DNA of 64,000 nt from positions 248,001 to 312,000 of the forward strand of contig NTMA01000024.1 of the NCBI GenBank assembly GCA_002917075.1, given 5' to 3'. This DNA comes from Hawksworthiomyces lignivorus. Its lineage: Eukaryota; Ascomycota; Sordariomycetes; Ophiostomatales; Ophiostomataceae. The position numbers and the translations under genes are program-made. Below the pieces are notes generated by a model. The model was not told the DNA's origin and did not search any database. It was given only the letters and a program-made list of their open reading frames with translations. Positions 34,217 through 44,607 of the stretch are shown here, one piece after another (the first letter of the stretch is position 1; each line of letters begins with the position of its first letter).

Positions 34217-35239
34217 GTTTCGTTCCCAATGAAAGAGAGCAGGCAGAGGCTCGGACAGAAAAGATTTAAGGAAAGAAGACGAGGACAGCCGAAAGAAAAG
34301 AAAACTAAAAAGAGTGACTAAAGGAGAGACAAGAAGGTGGCCACAGGGTTCCGAGCCAAGAATGACAAGAAGACAAGGAAGGGGAGGTTGACGAAGATCC
34401 TTTCTTTAAAAGGTTTCCAAAGCTCTGGGACAAGCTTCTCATTTATGTCGATTCCACGTGGCTTTCACGAGCTATAGATCTCAAGCCATGTGCTGAGGAA
34501 ATCAAAACACCAAATATATCAATCAATAATGGCGAGCCTCCATATCTGATACTACGTCCCTCGCGTGTTTTGTAAGACCCAATATTTATATATGGGACCT
34601 TTGATGTGCTACATGCATAAACTGACAATATGGCATCCACTTAGACTGGGAATTGGCCTGATTATGGATAGAAAAATCGCAAGCGAGTGTCAAGGAAGAA
34701 GAAGCAGGGAGATAAAAGGGAAAATAATAAAGGGGAAGGGGGATGGAGAAGTCGGAGACGAGAGAAAAGACTAATACGTCGTACGGAAAAGAGGGGACTT
34801 CTAATTCGATTTTAGAGACACCAGTCCGTTGAGAACATAGCCTCGCAAGAAGACCAGGGGTAGAGGATTCTTAGTGGATTCAGTCCGTATTGATTGAAGC
34901 CAAAGTACCAAAAAAAACCTGAGAGAAGGAGGAACATCAACCAAATGCCCTTATGCTGCGGATGCTAGTAAGTAGATGCTAACAAACAGACCGATAACGA
35001 GAAGCAAGCCAGAGGTAAGAGGCGGAATGAAAAGGACAAGCTCTTAAAGCTGTTTGTACGGGTAATACTCATCTTGGTCCATTTTCACTCACCTCAACTA
35101 ACACCAAACTAGGCCAAGATCCACATGAGGGGACAGACTGCCTTAGGAATGCGTAGCTGAATTGCGTGGGGAAAGATGAGCAGCAAGGTGGGTCAAGATT
35201 GATGTACGAAGTAAATAGGCGTATTTGGATTTTATCGTT

Positions 35240-35275
<36 letters not shown>

Positions 35276-38200
35276 AACTGATCAGCAACACAGAACTAGA
35301 GAAGACAAAGAGGCAGCTCTGGATACAAACGTTTTGCATTACACGACATACGCGTACATTCAGCATACCGGGAAGGCCGCCGCTACATATATTAGGAGCA
35401 GTTATTACTCGTATGACAGGATGTAGCTGGCTATGTAACATGCGCACATCAACGATATGCACTACGCTCTTGCGGGAAGAAAAATGCGACCTTGCAGTCT
35501 GACAACCACTGGTTTCTGTTCTGATGGCTATGTAAAAACAAGAACTGGTCATGGTGCCGAGTGTCGAGTTTCCGCAAATCTTGCACACAGTGCAATGAAC
35601 ACAAAAAATGTTCTACTATCGGGATAAAAGAGAGAAAGCGGGAAGAAGAAAGTGGAGAGACGGGAGGACCAGGCCGACTTCTGGTTCTCGCAAACAAAGC
35701 CATTTTACGGCGGGCTCTCTTCTCTTGTTTTAATTCGTTTCCCATTGTTTAGTAGGGACTGTGCATTCGATCGTCTTTCTAGTAATGATTCCTTTAGCTC
35801 GAAGAAACACAAGGTGTGCTGCTGCGCACAGAAGGACGGGCGCGAAGGGAAGCGCCGAGGGGCGAAAACGGAACCTGTATGTTTATTCGGGGGGCCCATC
35901 ACCTACTATCCCGAACGCTTGGGCTTGGGACACACTTGCAACGATCTACATCGTTGACACGGCAGAGAAAAAAGAGGAGGGCGAGAAAGGGAATGTGGCT
36001 TGGCATTCAGGAAGAGGGGAAGAGACTACAAATGAGAGAAAAGGGGATCACAGACGAGGCACTAACACCACGCACCCTGCAGAACCTTCGGAAAGCAAAA
36101 AAAAAAAAGGAAGAAAAAGCGAGAAAGAAAAAGAAAAAGAAAAGAAAATGAAAACCTAGATACAACATAGTTAAACAAATTTCAGAATCCGGGAAAACCA
36201 AGCGAGTTCGTCAACAAACGATAACATTAGTCCAGCTGGACTTAAACTTGCCCAGGTGTTCCAACGCAGCTGAACGCCAGCGACTACTACAGACCGGCGC
36301 AGATGTCGACTGAAAAGGCTACAGAAAACAGAAAGTAGCCAGGACATAACGAGGCCCTTCCGCGCGTATCATTGCCATCTCCCAGCATAACCTTGCTGTC
36401 GGTAAGTACTCTGCATGTGGAAGAGAAAACTATGTGCGGCTTGCTGCTCTACGAGGAAGGGATCTGCACGGCCCCTCGCACATTTATCTTAGATTTCTTT
36501 AGCGAGAGAAAGCGGCGCGTCTTTGGTATGTTCTCATAACCATTTAGGTTTATTCCCGCCTTCTTTTCCTTTTCTTTTTATTTTCTTTTCTTTGTCTTTG
36601 GCACAGACGAGAAAAGGGGGCGGCGCCGACAGAGCGGACATCCACAAGGTACCATTATGTACTCCAGGAGGATTTACTGTTTACACACATCTGCGCCGGT
36701 GGACCCCGGCTCAATTGTTTTGTCATTCTTCTCGCTTGACCTGGTCCGAGTTCCATCTCAATTACTCCGTATCTTCACACCCGTCATCAAGACCCTGGTC
36801 CAATCTATCCCTACCCCATATTACGACTGACAGGTCGCAGTTTGATGCAACTGCCAGGTCTAACCCTATATGGCATATAAGATTGTGTTTTGTTAAAAAT
36901 CTCTGTCCTCCGTAATCCGCGAATACATACGTCGTATGTATTACTGCAAGTATCTCACAGGCTCTAATTCGTGCCATATGCCATTAAGCTCCGCTTTATT
37001 TTAAAATTGCGCACCGTGAAAGAGGGAAAAGTCTAGAAATGCACCTAAAAGGAAGAAGGCTTCTGAGGCCATTTAAGTAGTCCTACAAGAGGAAACGATC
37101 GTCATCATCACCGCTAGAAAACTGAACAAGGGTGCTCAACTGCTTTAGAACAAAGAAAACCCTCCGTCCCAAATTCAAAATACGAGCAGCGGTTTTTTAT
37201 TGGGCGAAAGGGTATGTACATGTAGAAGCACCAGCGCTGAAAGTAATCCAAAGCCCATTAATACATAAATGAATTTACATTTTATCAGTCAACATGGCGG
37301 GAGATGTCGGGGTTCTGCAGGTGGCTGTCAAGATGTTTCCATTTTTCATTTCCTTGGTTATTATTTTTTTTTCTTCTTTTTTTTTTTCTACTTCTATGGC
37401 ATTTTCGGTCCCCCGGAAGCTGGGTTCGTTGCGATATCTCTACACATAAATACTACGTGCAGGTCAATGCGGCTTTTTTCCATCCGTTGTAACTCCTGCA
37501 CGTTCCCAAACCCCTGTCTCTTTTTCTTACTTTCTTTACTTTTTCTTTTTCTGTTCCCCTGTCTCCACAGAATGGCACCTCCTTCTCTTAACCCTTTCTC
37601 CTATTGGTACAGGCGGTTACCATGTGTGCTATCGGCCGAACTGTGTTAGATATGTCCTCGGACGACATATTTTATTAGTTAAACCGTCCACCGAAGGAGC
37701 CAAACGTCTATCCAAACCTCATTATCTCTGTTCTTTGCTCAATATTATCGTTCTGCCCTCTCCCGAAACAGCATACAGAGAGATTCTGCCCTACGATTTC
37801 CCTTTTCAAAGCTATTAAAGAAAAGATAATTGAAATCAACGGCCAAGTGGAGGTAGCGTTGCCACCTAGCACGGAGACAGCGTCCACGGCGCCGTCCCTA
37901 GTTCAAACTTTGCTGCGACGGAATATGGTTGTACACTAGTTGCACTACAAGTATACGAGTACACTTGGTTGCCACATCCTTGCAGCAAGGGAACGGTTTT
38001 TACGTTAGTGGCAAAGGGATCCTGAACGGCCGCCCATAACTAATATGGACGCTTCGGAAAAGCTAGAATTTAGTGAGACTAAGAAAACGCGAAGATGGCC
38101 TTACCCTTGTGCTTATGCTCTAATATGAGGGACTCAAGAGGCAAAGCCAAACTATCTAGACGGCTTTTGACCGGCGTTCGGTTGCTTTCACTCTCGTGAT

Positions 38201-39467
38201 GTTTGGCCGACTTACAATGCTAGAGAGATTCGAGTAATTCCTTATGCACTTAGCCTCTACGAGATAGTGCTCATTCACGTCCTCGCCCAAGACGCTACTA
38301 AGGAACACACATGAGGGATCTTAAAACCGTTGCCGGCAAATGCGATCTAGGGCTCTCTTCTAGCACAGACATACACCAAGCCGCCCCCAACTCTACATAC
38401 TCCTAAACATGCTGGTAGTGGCATGTATGGCAAAGGGTGTTTGCACGAGTCGTACTGAGAACTAAAGCGAACAAGGACCAAAGAATACAATCATGATGGA
38501 ATTAGGAAGGAGGAAAAGAGTCTGAGATGCCGGTCAGACGGGTGAGACAGCCCGGAAAAATACTCTAGCTCGTTTTGCTCGCACTACGGCTGTACAAGCG
38601 GCGTTTCTTCTTCAATGAAGGCTACTGTCTTCAGCACCATGTACCCACTGCTCAGACACATCTTCTTTCAACAGGTACTCCCTAGTTCCTCTCTTCATCT
38701 CTTGGCATTTCATTCCTACCTTATGTTACCTCGAGGGACTTCGTATTTCTCCCCCTTATCCTCAGACTCTACCTGTTACAGTATCTTGCAGGAAAAAGTT
38801 GATGCCAGTTGTGAACTAGTCTCACCGAATAGGAAAGGCTTGTACTGAAGACAGGCGACGAGAGAGCTTCTCAAGAGAAGGCGTACAGGGGACGGGCGAA
38901 GTCAAAGCAATAGAGTATAGACAGAAAAGGGGAAAGTCAGGGGAAGTAAAAAGAAAAGAAAATCGAATTTGCCTGAACAGTGCATGGGGAGAGAATTACA
39001 GCCTACTCCCAGTACAACATCTTCCTGCAAAACTAAGAAACGGATATTTGGCCAACAGGCATATGAGATCATTCGCTCTTCTCCTGCCCTCTTATACAGG
39101 TGCAGATATCCAACGAGGACACGAAGAAAACAGTTTGTCCATAGGATACAAGGGTTGATAAGCGTCGTTGACCCTTGCCCATTCTTCTTTTATCGATCCT
39201 CCATATTTTTTTGCTGGCTCGTCTGATGTCTCTCATTTATAACTTCTCCATGGTTCCCTCTCCTCCACAGCCATCCTTGTCGACAGTGTCACATTGCTCC
39301 CATTCTCTCTTAAAGGAGAAAGTGATCAGCACTGAATTTCTCGAAAGCAACGGCAAACAAGACACGCCGGACATCGATCACCGCTGATCGCCAGTGGCAT
39401 TGACAAGCATCACTATACGGTTCTATACTTTGTCTGCAGAGCAGTTACAAGGTGTAACCTTTGCAAA
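34217..39467. other. Gene desert, 5.2 kb
   Basis: The first 200 bp are purine-rich on the plus strand, so pyrimidine-rich for the minus-strand FAD oxidase, which fits its leader. Other purine-rich islands lie at 34670-34780, 35950-36150 and 38860-38960. A T22A15 run is at 35238-35274. CTCCGTA words occur at 36763 and 36907. The last kilobase before 39468 has pyrimidine-rich patches likely to belong to the leader of the rhodopsin-like gene. No supported coding frame. Confidence 0.55.
35238..35274. repeat. T22A15 inverted homopolymer
   Basis: Twenty-two T are followed directly by fifteen A, a perfect self-complementary arm pair without spacer. Confidence 0.9.
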
Positions 39468-40907
39468 ATGTCGCTCTCAGGTCATCACTACCCTGCCGAA
39501 GTCCTCGCCAGGAAGGCTCTGGCTGTCACGGCCGGAGCAGTTGAGTCGGCAGCGAGCCTGGCGGCCCGCGATGCTTCAGAATATCCGACGTCGTCGCTGC
39601 AAAGATTTGGCTTCGCAATTATCCTTTTCTTCCCGCTCCTGGCATTCATTGTTGTTTGCTTGCGGGTTTACAGCCGTGCCTCTACAAAGACGTTCGGTAT
39701 TGACGATGCACTCATTATTGTGGCCATGATCCTGTCGTTTGGTGAGACAGCCTCGACATACATGTTTATGGAGACGAATTTCATCGGTATTCACTTCAAA
39801 GACATACCGCCTAATTACGATGTACGGACAGCCGACATCTGGAATTTTGCGGTACAGGTGCTCTATAATCCTATTCTGGCACTTGTCAAAACATCGATGC
39901 TCCTGTTTCTTCTAAAGCTCGGAAGTCAAAAACCAGGTGTCCGGTGGTCAATCCATATCCTCAACGTCCTCAATATTTCGCTTATGATGGCCATCTTTCT
40001 CGTCGTCATCTTCCAGTGCAAACCTATTGCTTACAACTGGGACACCAGTATCCCAGGCGGCAAGTGCATCCAACAAGGTGTTTTCTACCTGGCTACTGCT
40101 GCTCTGACGATCTTCACTGATGTTCTCAACTTGGCTCTGCCGTTTTGGGTCTTTTTGGACCTGAAGATGCCAACTCGTGTCAAGATCGCCCTGTTGTTCG
40201 TGTTTCTACTCGGTGCTATGTATGTTGGTCCATTTCTACGACAATGTTATTGGGTTCTTATTTCAATATTTCTATTTCGTGTACTGTTCTAACAATTTCC
40301 TTTTAGCGTTACTGTTGTCGGTATTGTTCGTTTGGTGTTCATCTACCAGGGCTTCTTCGCGACTCCAGGACCTGATCCCACATACACCCTGGGTTTCTGT
40401 ACGTCTGCTATCGAGACCAACCTGGCTATTATCTGCGCCTCAGCTCCGTCTCTGCGTGGTCTCGTGCGTAATTGGTTCCCTGGAATGTTCTCTTCTCAAC
40501 GTCCTGGTTATGATTACCGCTATCCTGACGCCAACGGTTATGGTGGGCGTGGCACAAACCCATACGGCGGCGGAAGCATTGCTACGAACATCACGAGCCG
40601 GCGGAGGGATGGCCAAGGAGAAGGCCAAGGTAAGGGTAGCCGCCGTCCCAATACGTTAGTGAGCAACAATGGCGCTGGTGGCTCTTTTGCACTGCGTGAT
40701 CTGAAAGGCTCCAAGACGCACACGGCAGTGAACAGCTCCCCTAGCGCCAGCGAAGAGGAAATCATGACCTATAATGGCATTGTTCGGACTACCAATGTTA
40801 GGGTTCACTATGACCAGGAGAGCGAACGGAAAGGCAGCGTGAGCCGGGATCGCAGCCGGGATCGTACTAGCATAGGGATGCGGACAAGCATTAGCGGAAG
40901 CATATAA
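39468..40907 (+). CDS. Seven-helix fungal rhodopsin-domain (Pth11-like group) membrane protein
   Basis: Exons are 39468-40219 and 40307-40907; the 87-nt intron has donor GTATGT, branch TTCTAAC and acceptor TTTTAG. The product is 450 residues. After a 45-residue luminal N-terminus come seven hydrophobic helices, beginning at FAIILFFPLLAFIVVCL, with the family-type FGIDDALIIVAM after helix 1, VKTSMLLFLLKLG, VIFQCKPIAYNWD and PGGKCIQQGVFYLATAA, and ending at IETNLAIICASAPSLRGL. This is the layout of the fungal rhodopsin-domain family that includes Pth11-related receptors. There is no CFEM domain. The cytoplasmic tail of about 150 residues is Gly/Ser/Arg-rich and disordered, with RDRSRDR near the end. 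A role in surface sensing is plausible from the family but not shown. Confidence 0.85.
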
Positions 40908-41179
40908 TAAGGCCCCCGTGGCAGCTATGAAGAACAACATAAAATGGACAAGTATCACAGCAGGTGAAATTAGACGGGCAAAAGTCTTTCCCAGTGTATA
41001 GGTCTACTATTATTATTCCCTAGCTCCTGTTTCATATATTACCTTCTCAGAACCTTTTTATCCTACTGCACATGTACATTAAAATACTATATAGCTGATT
41101 CTTATTACGAAGTGCAATGCCATGATTTCACTGCATACTCCTGTCAATTTTTACTTTTTACTCATTGCTTCTTTTTTTC

Positions 41180-41206
41180 TTTTTTTTTTTTTTTTTTAAA
41201 AAAAAA
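41180..41206. repeat. T18A9 inverted homopolymer
   Basis: Eighteen T directly followed by nine A, about 270 bp downstream of the rhodopsin-like stop codon; same design as the run at 35238. Confidence 0.9.
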
Positions 41207-42061
41207 GTCTTGCGATCTTTAACATTTGGCTTTGTTTTTGCAGTGTGTACATCGATATAGTCAACATAACCCCTGAAATTTACGAACATAAGAGCGAAAT
41301 GTTACCAGCCAGTTGATGGAGACAGCGGCCAGACCACAGTGCTGGGAGAGCAACACATGGTATGAGATGTGACAGGTAACTTGCATATGCAGTCTAGATG
41401 AAATTAATAGGCGGGCGACTATTAGTAGTAGGCTGCGCTGACAGAGCCTTTGTTTGGAATGAGCTCCGAACAACAATCAGTACCCGTCCCCCTCCCATTA
41501 TTTTCTTTCATTATGTGCTGGTTTCCTCCACTGCTATATGTGTACTCTCTGTGCTTCGGGGGCTTACAACGAATACGCATATACCACATAGTGAGTACCG
41601 CGTGAAATTGGGGGATGTACATACAGGCGGACTATAAAAGTGAATATAGGAATGCTGTACTCCGAAGTAACGGGCAAATGCGAAGGTAGAAAAAAGAGGA
41701 TCTGAACTAGGCACTAAATCCAAGTTTAAATTCTCCACGCCCAATGCCACCCTGCCCCTGCCTCTGTTATATTTCTTTCGCTTGGATCAGGGGCTCAACT
41801 AGACAAAACTACGAAAGGCGTGCATAAACCCCTGCAGAATCTGTACTCGTATCGTTTCTGAAAATGAAAAAGATCGGCTAACAGTCCATTCTTGTAGATA
41901 AAAAAAACTCACTGTCCCAAAAAAGAGTTACATGTCCGTCCCACTACTACATACGACTACGATGTACGCCAGTTTGACATGTGCATAATAAGACCTACAT
42001 ACGACAGGCTTATGTGGTTAGCGAAAATTCATAAGAGGTACAAATGTTAGAAGGGCAAGAA

Positions 42062-42077
42062 TACGGAGCGCTCCGTA
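42062..42077. repeat. Perfect 16-bp palindrome TACGGAGCGCTCCGTA
   Basis: Two TACGGAG half sites face each other around a CGC centre. A second inverted pair lies at 42437-42445 and 42465-42473 (TACGGAGCA ... TGCTCCGTA, 19-bp spacer). Confidence 0.85.
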
Positions 42078-43360
42078 CTCGTACGCCGCGTACTCGTAGA
42101 CATGACAAAGCTCTCCACTTGGCCTCTTGCACAACGGCTGAAGCACAGAATGGAGTGGCACTCATCCTTGTCTACACGGCGACAAGAGGATCCACAGCCA
42201 GAAAAAAACTTTTGAGCTTGTCGGAAGAAGAGATGCGTGACACATGTGAAACACATGGTTTCGAAGAACACGATTTGTCGCTGCTGCATTTTACAACGTA
42301 TATTCTTTATTCATCGTTAACTTAATGGATTACACAAGTGCGCTTTATTGGGCTTTCCGCAGCTGCGCTTTGTTGCGTTTGGAGAAGAAAGCCAGTCTCT
42401 TTTACCCGCAAGTAGCGGGTGCGGAGGATGCTGCCCTACGGAGCAGTATGAGGACACTACTCAGTGCTCCGTAAACATTTTAAAAAGGGAAGCGGTGCCT
42501 TGAGTGTACTCCATAGAAGGAGTAGAGGGAATACATACATAGCTAGTAGAAGATAAGAGACATGATGCGACTATGTAACTGCCGAGTCTCTGTTGTGGGT
42601 GCAGTGGAAAAAAGGTTTGGGCGATTTTCCGGACTCCGTACGGACGTGTACATCATCACTAGGTCCCTTAGTCTGGCTTTTCTAGGTCTCGTGTCCTTCT
42701 AGGGAGGCTTTCCGCACTTGTTAAAATAGGAATTTTACAGAGAAAACTATAGTTCGGCGCAATAGAGAAATATCGTATGTCCGTTCTCCGTAGCCGGCCT
42801 CTAATTCTTAGGCTTATTTTGCTCCGGCGAATGTCCGCTAAGATGAACTAATGTCTAGCAGCAAACAGTGTCTTTCATTGTTCGAGAGAATGTGCTCCTA
42901 TTTCCCTTTACTGCATCCGTTGTAGAGACAAGTCAGTCAGAACTCATAAGCATCTGTAAAAGGAAGTAACTTCTTTGTTGCCTTTGTCAACGTATTCCTC
43001 CTCTCAATCTGTAATCTTTAATATCTTCCTTGATAACTTGATAAGGTCATCGTCGAAAGGTATTCCTGTGAATATTTAATCCACTCAGGAGCCCGAGCTC
43101 TACCTTATGTGAAGATACTCCAGCAAGTTGAATGCATAGAGAATTTAGACACAGCGATACCTCCGTACAACCACTGAACGATTGGGGCACAAGCAAGATA
43201 GGCCTAGTCATACCCGTACGTTCTCCTCTGCAACAGCTTAATCGGTTGCTAATGTGTCCGCTTAGGCTTACTGCACAGACAGACTATGTGCTTGCGAAAG
43301 GCAAGGAGTCGTGAAAATGTAAGCTTATGCGCACGGAGTATGTTTACATCAACCCCGCTG

Positions 43361-43379
43361 CCCCCCCCCCCCCCCCCCC
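43361..43379 (+). repeat. C19 homopolymer
   Basis: Nineteen consecutive C, which is G19 on the opposite strand; unusual next to the many A/T runs of this window. Confidence 0.9.
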
Positions 43380-43926
43380 AGCCAGGCTATTTTCTCCGTA
43401 ATTGATGTCTGTTCGTTGATTTAGTATATACTGGCTACGGCACTCGTAGTGCAGGACTAAATTCGACAGACTCAGACTTCGCTTCGCCCTTTTTCTGCCC
43501 GAGAACTCTGCCTAGCGCAATACTGGATGTGAGTGGGCACCTGGATGGGGCAAAATTCGTACGATATCTCTGTCCTGCTTAGCATGTGCACTACTGGATT
43601 TAAAGCTCTAAGGCTTATGTGTATTTTTCGCATCGTACGTCAGTAAATATTACTAATATGAAGAGAATGATGTTGCTTAAAGTTTTCATGCTTTTCCTTG
43701 TGAGCTTGCTTCCTCGAGAAGCCTGGGTGCTTTTTCACATTGTAGATACGATGCGGTCTTTGTTTTCCACAACATCATACGTCCTCCGATTTCACTACCT
43801 TCTTCTCTTAATAATCTTTACACATTCATATTTAACTCACTTGCATTGCACCTTCCTTCGATCATTCATAAGGACGAGAGAACCAGGGGAACTCAAAGAA
43901 CAATCTAAGCAGGCAGTTCGAATCCA

Positions 43927-43961
43927 CCCCCCCCCCCGGGCGGAAAAAAAAAAAAAAAAAA
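43927..43961 (+). repeat. C11 ... A18 homopolymer pair
   Basis: Eleven C, then GGGCGG, then eighteen A. The surroundings include a GTTCGAATCC word that resembles a tRNA B box but has no cloverleaf around it. Confidence 0.85.
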
Positions 43962-44607
43962 CGAACAAACAAAAAAAGACAGAAATGTATTTGTAAACAA
44001 ATAGTTGAAAGCTAGAACCTTGTAAAGTGCGTGCAAATTACAAAAGAATCCTCAGTCGGTATGAGATAGGTTACTGAATAAATCGAAATAATTACCTCAA
44101 CCTCCTTGATTTCGCCTATCATGGAGGGTACACCCTATGGGGGTTACTTTACCATTATCGTTTACCGACTATCCCTGGCTGTGTGGAAGCGAAATACGCT
44201 TGTACTACGCAGTTTCGTAGAGAACAGGAGTTTCAAATCATAACAGCATAAACAAGATAAAAAGAAATTAGTGCAAGAGACTAAAAAGCACAAAATTACC
44301 AAATCCCACTTGACCCCTTTATCGCCTATGAGTTTAAACATAAAATAAAACAAGTTGGAGAAAGAAACGCAAATAAAAAGGCCCGAAAGATGGTAAGAGA
44401 AACGAAACAACTAATGGTGACATATTTTCCGCTCTTGTTTGCCACTGATTGGCGTTTGCTTCTCCAATGATGTCGTACGATGTCCTTTTTTTTAATCGGC
44501 TTATTGCACCTTGTTCCAGTTCACACCAAGCACTCATCACTTGGTTATATCGAATCAATCCGTTCCCGTTTAAATAAAAACGCCTTGTAGTCCAGACGAA
44601 CTTTTCT

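Larger units (their letters stand above)
40908..44607. other. Gene desert, 3.7 kb, with clustered TACGGAG/CTCCGTA words
   Basis: No supported gene. A T18A9 run is at 41180-41206, C19 at 43361-43379 and C11 plus A18 at 43927-43961. Eight TACGGAG/CTCCGTA words fall between 42062 and 43400. The 125-codon plus frame at 43619-43996 ends in low-complexity Lys and has no recognisable domain. Confidence 0.55.

Noticed and set aside
43900..43940. tRNA-like B box (GTTCGAATCC)
   Set aside because: No matching A box, acceptor stem or cloverleaf arms could be formed around it; a run of C follows immediately.
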